The position numbers and the translations under genes are program-made. 34,292 bases of DNA from contig JAQTTC010000004.1 of the NCBI GenBank assembly GCA_028711005.1, forward strand, positions 1 to 34,292, read 5' to 3'. Source of the stretch: Minisyncoccota bacterium. Lineage in GTDB: Bacteria > Patescibacteriota > Minisyncoccia > UBA6257. Positions within the stretch are counted from its first letter, which is position 1. Every line of letters begins with the position of its first letter. The notes beneath the pieces are model-generated. The model saw only the letters and a list, made by a program, of their open reading frames with translations, did not search any database and was not told the origin of the DNA. Positions 14,460 through 23,005 of this stretch are shown one piece after another.

Positions 14460-15473
14460 ATGTTTTATTCAGAATCTAATAAAATTATTCAAGTTGTTAA
14501 GTCAGCTACTCCTTCAGTGGTAGCTGTTTTAGTATCAAAAGAATTAGCAAAGCTTAAAAAAGAGATGGGGCCAGATTTAAGCAAAGATTTAATCGATGAT
14601 GGTAAAGGAATGGTTAGAATAGGAGGCTGCTCAGGTTTTTTTGTTTCAGCTGATGGTTATGTTTTAACAAACCGTCACATAGTAGAAGATGAAGAAGCGT
14701 CTTATACTGTGATTTGGCAAAATAAAACTTATAACTGTAAGATATTAGTAAGAGATAAAATAACGGATATTGCTATTTTAAAAATTGATTCTTTAGATCA
14801 CTCTAATTTTCCTTATTTAAAATTAGCTGATTCTTCTAAGCTGCAATTAGGCCAAACTGTTATTGCAATTGGTAATGCTTTAGGAGAATTTCAGAATACT
14901 GTTTCACGTGGTATTATTTCAGGTTTGTCCCGAGATATTAAAACAGAAATAGAGGAAGATACTCGAGAGTTTTTTGGTTTAATTCAAACAGATGCTGCTA
15001 TTAATCCTGGTAATTCTGGTGGTCCTTTGATAGATCTTAGGGGAAGAGCTATTGGTATTTGTACTGCTGTAATTTTAGGTGTCGAAAATATTGGTTTTGC
15101 AATTCCTGTAAACCAAGCAAAAAATATTTTAGAAGATATAAAAAAATACGGTAAAGTATGCCGGCCTAATTTAGGGGTAAGGTATTTTTTGATAGATCAA
15201 GAGATACAGGATTTACGAAGCCTTCCTTTTAATTATGGCGCCTATATTGTTCATGAAACAATTCCTGGCCACGGAGGGATTATTTCAGATGGGATAGCTG
15301 AGAAAGTGGGACTAAAAGAAGGTGACATTATTCTAGAAATAAATAAAGAAAAAATAACAAAAAACTTTAATTTGGCTCAAGCTTTAGCTCTCTACAAAAT
15401 TGGCGATATAATTAAAGTTGTTTATTGGCACAAAGGAGAAAAAAAAGAAATAGAAATTGAATTAAAATGTTAA
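14460..15473 (+). CDS. HtrA/DegP-like trypsin-fold serine protease with one PDZ domain
   Basis: This is a quality-control serine protease. The triad is visible: His73 in LTNRHIVEDEE, Asp103 in KITDIAILKI and Ser186 in NPGNSGGPL. A single PDZ domain occupies about 230-337. The start is the ATG at 14460 (337 aa), since the open frame further upstream is tRNA-Leu. With this start there is no signal peptide or transmembrane anchor, whereas most HtrA proteins are exported or anchored, so it may be cytoplasmic. The start lies 9 nt from the tRNA 3' end, so the processed mRNA would be nearly leaderless. The 3' end faces recG with a 4-nt gap and no terminator. Confidence 0.92.
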   Translation: MFYSESNKIIQVVKSATPSVVAVLVSKELAKLKKEMGPDLSKDLIDDGKGMVRIGGCSGFFVSADGYVLTNRHIVEDEEASYTVIWQNKTYNCKILVRDKITDIAILKIDSLDHSNFPYLKLADSSKLQLGQTVIAIGNALGEFQNTVSRGIISGLSRDIKTEIEEDTREFFGLIQTDAAINPGNSGGPLIDLRGRAIGICTAVILGVENIGFAIPVNQAKNILEDIKKYGKVCRPNLGVRYFLIDQEIQDLRSLPFNYGAYIVHETIPGHGGIISDGIAEKVGLKEGDIILEINKEKITKNFNLAQALALYKIGDIIKVVYWHKGEKKEIEIELKC

Positions 15474-15477
15474 ATCA

Positions 15478-17634
15478 TTAACGATGAATGGTTTCAGAAA
15501 ATTCTTTAAAAGTGGCTAATAATAAAGGCCATTTTTTTAATGAGGCATCTTCTTCAATAATCTCTATTGCTTCTTGATGAATTTTTTCAATGAATTTTTT
15601 ATCAAGAAGAGAGCTCATAATTAAGTCAGGGATGCCTGATTGTTTTGTTCCTAAAAATTCACCCGGGCCTCTTAAAGAGAGATCCATTTCAGCTAAACGA
15701 AATCCGTCGTCACATTTTACTAAGGTTTTTAAGCGCTTAGTGACCAATTGACTTTTTGATTCAGTGAAAAGGAAACAATAAGATTGATGGTAGGATCTTC
15801 CTATTCTTCCTCTAAATTGATGTAGTTGAGCAAGTCCAAAATGTTCAGCACCTTCAATAATCATTAAAGAAGCGTTAGGAATATCAATTCCTACTTCTAT
15901 AACAGAAGTAGAAACTAATATTTTTATTTTATTTTCAAGAAATTTTTTCATTATTATTTCTTTCTCTTTTGGCTTCATTTTTCCATGAAGCATTGCAATT
16001 TCTAGATTAGGAAAAACCTCTTCATTTAATTTTTTATATTCTTTCTTTACTGCTTTTTCTTCATAATTTAATTTTCTTGACAGATCAAAAAGATTTTCTG
16101 CCTTTATTTTAGGGTCTTCTGTTTCTTCGATTCTAGGGCAAACAATAAAAGCTTGACGACCTTTTTTGATTTCTTCAAGAATAAATGCATAAACTTTTTC
16201 TCTATCTTTTGGGGTAATAATTTTGGTAATTATTTTTTTTCTTCCAGTAGGAAGTTTATCTAAAACAGAAAGATCCATGTCACCATAAAAAGTTAAAGCT
16301 AAAGTGCGAGGAATGGGTGTGGCTGTTAAAGATAAAAGATGAGGAATTTCATTTTTATTAGCGTTTTTAGAAATAAGTTTTTTTCTTTGCTCAACTCCAA
16401 AACGATGTTGCTCATCTACGATTATTAAGCCTAATCGATTAAAACGAATATTTTTTTGTATAAGAGCATGTGTGCCAATAGTAATAATTGGAGTACTAGG
16501 ACTAGATGACATGATTATTTTATTTAAGACTTGCTTAGAAATATCTCCTTCTAAAGAATCATCATAAATTTTTGTCTTTGAAGAAGTCAAAAGAGCAATA
16601 TTCACTTTAAAAAGACTAAGAAATTCTTTGAATTTATTATAATGTTGTTGAGCTAAAATTTCTGTAGGGGCCATTAAGGCTACTTGATATTTTGATTTTA
16701 CAGTTAATAAAGCAGCGCTCATGGCGACAATCGTTTTACCTGACCCTACTTCTCCTTCTAGAAGACGGTTCATGGGGCTTTGGCGGAAATTTTTTGCTAT
16801 TTCCCAAATAGCTTGTTTTTGGCACTGAGTTAAAGGAAAAGGTAGGGAATTAACAAATTCTTTAAGCAAAGGAATATCAATATTAATAATAGGAGCTTTT
16901 AAAAGAGAATTTCTTTTTTTATTTTTTAGAAGATAAATTTGAGAAAGTAAAAGTGATTCAAATATGAATCTTTCTTTTGCTTTTTTAGCTAAAAGCAGAG
17001 AAGAAGGAAAATGAATTTGGTGCAATGAGCGAGATAAATTCATTAGTTTATACTTCTTGAGGAGAGAATCAGGTAGAGTTTCCTTTATATTAAGCACTGA
17101 TTTTAAAAGAGGTTTAATAAAATAACGTAAGGCTCGAGAGGTTAGTCCTTGGGTTTCTGAATAAATAGGAATTAATCGGCCAGTATGGACTGTTTCTTGA
17201 GGTAGGTTTTCTTTTATTTTTTGGTGAGAAAGAATTTCATAAGAAGGGCTAGAGAATATTAATTTTTTTCCTTTTGATTTTATTTTTCCAGAGAGAGAAA
17301 CAGTAGTTCCTACTGGGATATTTTTGCTCAAATATAGCTGGTTGAACCAAATAGCTGTAATTTCTCCAGTTTGGTCTTCGACGAGAGCTTCGATTATAAA
17401 CATTTTTTTTCTGAAGCTTCTTCGGATGCTTATTTTTTTTATTATGCCTATAATTGAAGCTATTTCTTCGGGCTGAAGTTCATTAATTTTTTTAACTTGA
17501 GAGAAGTCTTCATAACGAAAAGGAAAATACCAAAGCAAATCTTTAATAGTTTTGATTCCTAATTTTTCCAAGTATTTTAAATAACGCGGTCCAATGCCGC
17601 GCAGTTTTGATACAGAATCAGACAATTTATACAT
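15478..17634 (-). CDS. recG: ATP-dependent DNA helicase RecG
   Basis: RecG remodels stalled replication forks and branch-migrates Holliday junctions. The 718-aa protein begins with a helix-hairpin-helix-like segment (LRGIGPRYLKYLEKLGI, 11-27). A wedge/OB domain follows, then helicase motifs I (EGEVGSGKT, about 295), Ia (MAPTEILAQQHY), II (DEQHRFG, a DExH box) and III (LTATPIPRTL), with the C-terminal motifs through QLHQFRGRIGR and the GPGEFLGTKQSG segment typical of RecG. It is transcribed behind tRNA-Arg(GCG), 28 nt downstream of the tRNA. Its 3' end is separated from the convergent protease gene by 4 nt. Confidence 0.97.
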   Translation of the reverse strand: MYKLSDSVSKLRGIGPRYLKYLEKLGIKTIKDLLWYFPFRYEDFSQVKKINELQPEEIASIIGIIKKISIRRSFRKKMFIIEALVEDQTGEITAIWFNQLYLSKNIPVGTTVSLSGKIKSKGKKLIFSSPSYEILSHQKIKENLPQETVHTGRLIPIYSETQGLTSRALRYFIKPLLKSVLNIKETLPDSLLKKYKLMNLSRSLHQIHFPSSLLLAKKAKERFIFESLLLSQIYLLKNKKRNSLLKAPIINIDIPLLKEFVNSLPFPLTQCQKQAIWEIAKNFRQSPMNRLLEGEVGSGKTIVAMSAALLTVKSKYQVALMAPTEILAQQHYNKFKEFLSLFKVNIALLTSSKTKIYDDSLEGDISKQVLNKIIMSSSPSTPIITIGTHALIQKNIRFNRLGLIIVDEQHRFGVEQRKKLISKNANKNEIPHLLSLTATPIPRTLALTFYGDMDLSVLDKLPTGRKKIITKIITPKDREKVYAFILEEIKKGRQAFIVCPRIEETEDPKIKAENLFDLSRKLNYEEKAVKKEYKKLNEEVFPNLEIAMLHGKMKPKEKEIIMKKFLENKIKILVSTSVIEVGIDIPNASLMIIEGAEHFGLAQLHQFRGRIGRSYHQSYCFLFTESKSQLVTKRLKTLVKCDDGFRLAEMDLSLRGPGEFLGTKQSGIPDLIMSSLLDKKFIEKIHQEAIEIIEEDASLKKWPLLLATFKEFSETIHR

Positions 17635-17662
17635 AAAAATTGATATAAAACAGATTTTTTAG

Positions 17663-17734
17663 TGCCCCTGGGAAGAATCGAACTTCCATCACAGGATCCG
17701 CAATCCTGCATTCTATCCGTTAAACTACAGGGGC
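17663..17734 (-). tRNA. tRNA-Arg(GCG)
   Basis: The minus strand gives acceptor GCCCCTG/CAGGGGC, anticodon stem CAGGA/TCCTG with loop TTGCGGA (anticodon GCG) and T-loop TTCGATT. No CCA is encoded. Most bacteria read CGU/CGC with an ACG anticodon converted to inosine by TadA. A GCG anticodon avoids that step. Confidence 0.95.
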
Positions 17735-17742
17735 TTTAAAGA

Positions 17743-17771
17743 ATTATAGCTAAATTTTGTCTTGAACGCAA
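17743..17771 (-). promoter_or_regulatory. Promoter of tRNA-Arg(GCG)-recG
   Basis: On minus, -35 TTGCGT (complement of 17766-17771) and perfect -10 TATAAT (complement of 17743-17748), spacer 17. Its -35 overlaps that of the divergent recO promoter by two bases. Confidence 0.58.
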
Positions 17772-17791
17772 AGCCCTCTATCCTGTATACT
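17762..17791 (+). promoter_or_regulatory. Promoter of recO
   Basis: TTGAAC (17762-17767) and TATACT (17786-17791), spacer 18, about 22 nt before the expected start of a short leader to the ATG at 17820. Confidence 0.6.
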
Positions 17792-17819
17792 AGAACAGAA
17801 GACTAAAAATTTATATATT

Positions 17820-18548
17820 ATGGAACATTATTCTACATTAGCTTTTGTTTTAAAACAAGAACCAATTAAAGAGCAAGATCGTAATTATACTTTTTATACT
17901 CAAAAATTTGGGAAATTAGCAATATTGACTCCTGGGGCTAGGAAAATAAAGGCTAAATTATCTGGTCATTTAGAATTACCTAGCTTAGTTCAAATTGAGT
18001 TTGCGATGTCTTATAAGCCACGTTTGATTAGTGCTTTAGAAAAGTTTTCTTTTCCAGAGATAAAGAAAAAGCAAAAACCACTAACGGCTGCTTTTTTAAT
18101 GGCAGATTTAGCAGATAAGCTTAGCTTGGAAAAACAAGATGATCCAGAGATATGGAAATTATTATTTAATTCTTTTTATTTTCTAGAGGAGAACTTAAAT
18201 AAGTCCCCTCAAGTAGTTGATTTTATATGGCTTTATTTTAATGCTCAGTTTTTAGAAATTCTTGGGCTCTCTCCTTTTTTAGAAGGTTGTACTGAATGTG
18301 GGAGGACAATCAATAATAAATTTTTTAGTTTTGAAAAAAAAGGAGTTGTTTGTCAGCAGCATTCTCATAAAGACGATTGGCCAATCAGTAATAATCAAAA
18401 GAGAGCTCTTAATAAATTATTTAATTTTTCGCTTAAACAATTCTCAGACCCTTCTTGCCTTAAAGAAGTTTTAGAAGAAAAAAAATATATAGAAAAATTT
18501 CTTAGTAAATTTACTTTAGTGATAAAATCAGATATAATAAATTTATAA
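17820..18548 (+). CDS. recO: DNA repair protein RecO
   Basis: RecO helps load RecA on gaps in the RecFOR pathway. The 242-aa protein has the N-terminal OB fold (residues 1-80, with the KLAILTPGARKIKAKLSGHLEL segment), a helical middle and a zinc-finger-like region (CTECGR near 159, then CQQH near 178). One finger ligand appears to be His instead of Cys. RecO is diverged in many lineages, but length, order and the OB motif support the call. It is divergent from tRNA-Arg/recG, so two repair genes share a promoter region. A promoter for the next gene lies inside its 3' end. Confidence 0.88.
   Translation: MEHYSTLAFVLKQEPIKEQDRNYTFYTQKFGKLAILTPGARKIKAKLSGHLELPSLVQIEFAMSYKPRLISALEKFSFPEIKKKQKPLTAAFLMADLADKLSLEKQDDPEIWKLLFNSFYFLEENLNKSPQVVDFIWLYFNAQFLEILGLSPFLEGCTECGRTINNKFFSFEKKGVVCQQHSHKDDWPISNNQKRALNKLFNFSLKQFSDPSCLKEVLEEKKYIEKFLSKFTLVIKSDIINL
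18510..18538 (+). promoter_or_regulatory. Promoter inside the recO 3' end for the surface-protein gene
   Basis: TTTACT (18510-18515) and perfect TATAAT (18533-18538), spacer 17, about 37 nt before the ATG at 18575. The -35 hexamer equals the one before the HU gene. Confidence 0.58.
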
Positions 18549-18574
18549 GATTTTAAAATTTTTTAAACAAAATT

Positions 18575-20314
18575 ATGGAACTAAAAAAATTCTTTAAAAC
18601 TTTTTGGGGTGGAGCGTTAATGACGGTTTTGGTTTTAATTTTTGGTTATTTTGCATGGAGTTTTATTAACAGTGGAGGAGTAACTTTTAGTTTTTCAGGA
18701 GCAGATGAAGTAAAATCTGGTGAAATAAAAGAGTTTAATTTTGTAATAGAAAATGGCTCTCGAGTAAGTATTCAAGAAGCAGAAGTAAGAATTAAGTTGC
18801 CAGAAGGTGTTATTAATGTTGAGGACCCAGAGGAGACAACTATTATTTATAATTTTCAACAGATATCATCACAGTCTTCTGAGAGAAAAGAAGTAGATCT
18901 TTTGATTACTGGGGAATCAAAAACTTTAAAAAACATTGAAGTAAGTCTTCTATATCGTCCTCGAGGCATTAGTTCTGTTTTTGAAAAAAAAGTTAATAAG
19001 TCAGTATTGATTTCTGGTTCTTCTTTTGGGTTAGAAGCAGTAACTCTCAATCAAGTTTTTTCAGAGCAGATATTTCCTATAGAAATTAACTGGGAGAATC
19101 TTTCTTCTTATGCTTTTGATAATGTTGAAATAAGAGCAGAGTGGCCAGCAGGTTTTATTTTTCAAGAATCTAATCCAGAGATTTCTTCGGAAACTACTGG
19201 GTATAATAAGTGGTCTTTAGGAGAATTAAGTCCTGCGAGTCATGGAAAGATTTTAGTAAAAGGTTTTCTTACTGGACAGCCAGGAGAAACAAAAAGAATA
19301 ATTTTAAGTTTAGGAATGATAAAAGACGAAACTTTTCTTCCTTTAAGTAGGACAGAGGGGTATATCACATTAATAAAAAACCCTTTATCAATTTCTTCTT
19401 TAGTTAATGGAGAGATTAATTATAATGCTGATTTAGGGGAAACTTTAAATGTTGTTATTAATTATCAAAATAATTATTCAACTGCTTTAAGGAATTTAGA
19501 TGTAGAGACTGTATTAAATGGAGATATTTTTGATTTATCCTCATTGAGAGCTCCAAATGCAACTTTTTCTTCCAAAACCAACACTTTAACTTGGTCAGGG
19601 GCTAAAGTATCTCCTCTTTATGCTCTTAATCCAGGCGAAAGAGGATCTTTAGAATTTTCAGTTAAATTAAAGAAAGATTGGCCAATGATAAGTTCGGTTC
19701 AAAAAAATGTACTTTTAGAAATTCAAACAGTTATTAAAAGTTTAAATGTGCCAGAACAATTAGAGGTCTCTGAATTGCCTCGGGCAGCATCTTTGAACAC
19801 AATAAAACTTAATTCTGATTGCAAGGTAGTTGTTGGGAGCTATTTTCGAGACGCTAGCTCGCAAATTGCAAATTCAGGAAGCTTGCCTCTTAGGGCTGAT
19901 AATGCTACTGACTTTACAATTCATTGGACGATAGTCAATAGTTTTAATGCGTTAAGAGACATAAAAATTAAAACAACTTTACCTCTTTGGGCAGAATTTA
20001 CAAGTCAAATTAGTGGTAATTATGGGCAAGCTCTTCCAATTTATGATCCTTTAACTCGGGAATTTTCCTGGAAGATTGATTCTGTTTCGGCTGGTTCTGG
20101 TGTTTTGACTAAAGCCCAAGAACTTATTTTCCAGATTAAAGTTACTCCATCTCAGTCTCATATAAACCAAGGAATCAATTTAATTGAACAAACAGTTTTT
20201 ACAGCAACAGACGCTTTTACTGGGAAAAATATTAACTTAACTTATCCAGCAGTAAAATCTATTCAACTGTCTGATAAAACTGTTCTTCCTGATGAGGGAA
20301 TAGTAAGACCGTAA
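18575..20314 (+). CDS. Membrane-anchored surface protein with repeated beta-sandwich (DUF11-like) domains
   Basis: I do not recognise a named function. The 579-aa protein has a short basic start, one transmembrane helix (about 11-31) and an external region of successive Ig-like or CARDB/DUF11-like beta domains. Recurring features are 'pG..k.f.f.v.N.s...l.nv.v...lP.g' strands, seen near 48-75, 165-190, 285-310 and 445-475. One cysteine is seen, near residue 418. Such domains build stalks or adhesive layers on cell surfaces. The C-terminus has no sortase-like signal or second helix. It has its own promoter in recO and precedes glyS by 19 nt. A host-contact or S-layer role is possible in a Patescibacterium but is inference. 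Confidence 0.75.
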   Translation: MELKKFFKTFWGGALMTVLVLIFGYFAWSFINSGGVTFSFSGADEVKSGEIKEFNFVIENGSRVSIQEAEVRIKLPEGVINVEDPEETTIIYNFQQISSQSSERKEVDLLITGESKTLKNIEVSLLYRPRGISSVFEKKVNKSVLISGSSFGLEAVTLNQVFSEQIFPIEINWENLSSYAFDNVEIRAEWPAGFIFQESNPEISSETTGYNKWSLGELSPASHGKILVKGFLTGQPGETKRIILSLGMIKDETFLPLSRTEGYITLIKNPLSISSLVNGEINYNADLGETLNVVINYQNNYSTALRNLDVETVLNGDIFDLSSLRAPNATFSSKTNTLTWSGAKVSPLYALNPGERGSLEFSVKLKKDWPMISSVQKNVLLEIQTVIKSLNVPEQLEVSELPRAASLNTIKLNSDCKVVVGSYFRDASSQIANSGSLPLRADNATDFTIHWTIVNSFNALRDIKIKTTLPLWAEFTSQISGNYGQALPIYDPLTREFSWKIDSVSAGSGVLTKAQELIFQIKVTPSQSHINQGINLIEQTVFTATDAFTGKNINLTYPAVKSIQLSDKTVLPDEGIVRP

Positions 20315-20333
20315 ATTTAATATTTAAAATTCA

Positions 20334-21704
20334 ATGACTAAAAATAATGATTTAATGGAAAAAATCGTTTCTTTATGTAAAAGACGAGGTTTTGTTTATC
20401 CCTCCTCTGAGATTTATGGTGGTTTTGCAAATGTTTATGACTTTGGTCCTTTGGGATCTCTTTTAGCAAAGAATATTCGTGATATTTGGATAAAAAAAAT
20501 GGTTCAGGAAAGAGATGATGTTTATTTAATAGATGGATCTATTTTAATGCATCCTAAAGCTTGGGAAGCCAGTGGTCATACGGTTGCTTTTACTGATCCT
20601 TTAATCCAGTGCCCAGCTTGTAAAAAAAGGTTTCGAGCAGATAAGCTTGAAGGTTGGCAGCTTAAAAAGGACAATCAAACAGGGCGATGGGAAGTTATAA
20701 AACAAGGTAGTTTAGTTTGTCCTGATTGTAAAGCAAATTTAATTCCAACAGTAAAAGAATTTAATCTTTTAATGACGACAGAAGTTGGTTCAATAGCTGG
20801 AGAGAAATCAAAGGTATATTTAAAAGGGGAATCATGCCAAAATATTTATTTAAATTTTCTTCCATTTAGAGATACAATGACAGCTAAATTCCCTTTTGGA
20901 ATGGCTCAGATAGGAAAAGCTTTTCGCAATGAGATTACTTTAGGAAAATTTTTATTTAAGGTTCGAGAATTTGAGCAAATGGATATTGAATATTTTTGTG
21001 CTCCCGAAGAATCCGATAAGTTATACGAAGAATGGAAGCAGACTAGATTTAATTGGTATATTAAAGAAATGGGGTTAAGTAAAGAAAGGCTTCATTGGAG
21101 ACAGCATTCTCCAGAAGAAAGAATCTTTTATGCTAAGGATGCTTGGGATATTGAATACAAGTTTTTTAATGATTTTGAAGAACTAGAAGGTGTTCATAAT
21201 CGTTCTGATTATGATTTAAAACAGCAAGGAAAATTTTCTGGTAAAACCCTCGATTATTTTGATCCAACTAGTAAAAAAAGATTTATTCCATATATTATTG
21301 AATGCTCTGGTGGCCTTCAAAGAACTTTTTTTGCTGTTTTAGTAGAAAGTTATCGAGAAGAGATGATAAAGGATGAGAAAAGAATTTTTCTTAAAATAAA
21401 GCCCTCCCTTGCCCCTTATAAAGCAGCAGTGTTTCCTTTAGTAGCTAATAAACCTAAATTAACTGATAAAGCTAAGAATATCTTTAACTCTCTAAAATCA
21501 GAATTTATGGTTGCCTGGGACGATATTGGAAATATAGGAAAAAGATATCGTCGTCAAGATGAAATTGGTACTCCTTGGTGTATTACTGTTGATTATCAAA
21601 CTTTAGAAGACAATACAGTAACTATCCGTGATAGAGATACAATGAAACAAGAAAGATTTAAAATAGATGAAATTATAGAATATATTAAGGAAAAATTAAA
21701 ATGA
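20334..21704 (+). CDS. glyS: Glycine--tRNA ligase, alpha2 (archaeal/eukaryotic-like) type
   Basis: This class II aminoacyl-tRNA synthetase charges tRNA-Gly. The 456-aa product is the single-chain dimeric form rather than the bacterial alpha/beta heterotetramer. It has RRGFVYPSSEIYGGFANVYDFGPLG at residues 18-42, a zinc-binding insertion with paired CPAC and CPDC (about 93-140), motif 2 with FRNEITLGKFLFKVREFEQMDIEYF, the ECSGGLQRTFFAVL motif 3 region and an anticodon-binding domain from about 350. It is complete and follows the surface-protein gene by 19 nt. The M16 peptidase follows 29 nt later. Confidence 0.96.
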   Translation: MTKNNDLMEKIVSLCKRRGFVYPSSEIYGGFANVYDFGPLGSLLAKNIRDIWIKKMVQERDDVYLIDGSILMHPKAWEASGHTVAFTDPLIQCPACKKRFRADKLEGWQLKKDNQTGRWEVIKQGSLVCPDCKANLIPTVKEFNLLMTTEVGSIAGEKSKVYLKGESCQNIYLNFLPFRDTMTAKFPFGMAQIGKAFRNEITLGKFLFKVREFEQMDIEYFCAPEESDKLYEEWKQTRFNWYIKEMGLSKERLHWRQHSPEERIFYAKDAWDIEYKFFNDFEELEGVHNRSDYDLKQQGKFSGKTLDYFDPTSKKRFIPYIIECSGGLQRTFFAVLVESYREEMIKDEKRIFLKIKPSLAPYKAAVFPLVANKPKLTDKAKNIFNSLKSEFMVAWDDIGNIGKRYRRQDEIGTPWCITVDYQTLEDNTVTIRDRDTMKQERFKIDEIIEYIKEKLK

Positions 21705-21733
21705 AGATAAATTTTGTCTTTTAGGTATTTATT

Positions 21734-23005
21734 ATGCATAAATTCAAGATAACAAAACTAGGTAATGGATTACGAGTAATAACAGTTCCTTCGAAAGAAT
21801 CACTCTCTTTTCAAGCCATGGTTTTAGTTAATACTGGAGCTGATTTTGAAACAAAGGAAAATAACGGTATTTCTCATTTTTTAGAACATATGTGTTTTAA
21901 GGGAACCAAAAAACGTTCTTCTAATTTTGATATAGTTCAAGAACTAGATTCTATTGGTGGTTCCTATAATGCTTTTACTACTGAAGAATATACAGGCTAT
22001 TATGCAATAGTAGCTAAACAGAAAAAGAATATTGCGTTAGATGTAGTTTCTGATATTTATTTGAATTCCCAATTTCCTGAACAGGAAATTAAAAAAGAAA
22101 GAGGGGTTATTATAGAAGAAATTAATATGTGTAAAGACGAACCAAAAAGATATATTTGGGATCTTTGGAATAGTTTACTATATGGCAACCAACCAGCTGG
22201 TCGATCTATTTTGGGTATTAAAGCAAATATTAAGCGTTTTAAAAAAGAAGATTTCTTCAAGTATTATGAGTCTCAATATAGAGCTAAATCAACGATAGTT
22301 GCTATTAGCGGAAATTTTTCTGAAAAAGAGGTTATTAAAGATATTCAAAAATATTTTGGAAACATTAGATTGGGCCAAGGCAAAGGTAAGGAAAAAATTA
22401 GAGAGAAGCAATCAAGGCCACAATTATTTTTAAAAAACAAACAGACAGATCAAACACATTTGGTTTTGGGGGTTAGAGGAATAGATTTATTTGATAAAAG
22501 AGTATATGCTTTAAAAGTACTAAATGCAATTTTAGATGGTGGTATGTCAGGAATCCTTTTTCAAACAATTAGAGAGAGACTAGGTGTAGCTTATTATCTT
22601 TATAGTTTTCTCTCTTGTAGTTCGGACCATGGTTTTTGGTCAGTTGCAGCGGGAGTAGATAATGCTCGTTTGGAAGAGGTAATTATGACAATTTTGAACG
22701 AATGGAAGAAGTTTAAAATTAAGCCTTTTAGTGTAAAAGACATCAAAAAAGCTCAAAACTATATTATTGGTAAATTGTCATTATTTTTAGAAGATGTTCA
22801 TAATGTAGCTGATAATATTGCTTTTCAGGAATTATTGCGTCGAAAGATAGAAACCCCTACTCAATATATTAAAAAAATAAAACAAGTTAGTCCTTATGAT
22901 TTACAAAAAGTAGCTCAAGATTTATTAAAACCTCAATTTTTAAATTTAGTTTTAATAGGCCCTCATAAAAATAAAAGAAAATTCGAAAGATTACTTCATG
23001 TTTAA
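21734..23005 (+). CDS. M16-family zinc peptidase (processing-protease type)
   Basis: This is an inverzincin metallopeptidase related to mitochondrial processing peptidase and bacterial PqqL/YmxG. The zinc motif HFLEH is at residues 48-52, with the distal Glu in EEINMCKDEP about 80 residues later. The C-terminal half carries the family's second domain, including the RERLGVAYYLYSF segment that helps close the active chamber. At 423 aa it is a one-unit protein that should act as a dimer. There is no signal peptide. It overlaps the next gene by 8 nt, so translation is probably coupled. Confidence 0.93.
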   Translation: MHKFKITKLGNGLRVITVPSKESLSFQAMVLVNTGADFETKENNGISHFLEHMCFKGTKKRSSNFDIVQELDSIGGSYNAFTTEEYTGYYAIVAKQKKNIALDVVSDIYLNSQFPEQEIKKERGVIIEEINMCKDEPKRYIWDLWNSLLYGNQPAGRSILGIKANIKRFKKEDFFKYYESQYRAKSTIVAISGNFSEKEVIKDIQKYFGNIRLGQGKGKEKIREKQSRPQLFLKNKQTDQTHLVLGVRGIDLFDKRVYALKVLNAILDGGMSGILFQTIRERLGVAYYLYSFLSCSSDHGFWSVAAGVDNARLEEVIMTILNEWKKFKIKPFSVKDIKKAQNYIIGKLSLFLEDVHNVADNIAFQELLRRKIETPTQYIKKIKQVSPYDLQKVAQDLLKPQFLNLVLIGPHKNKRKFERLLHV

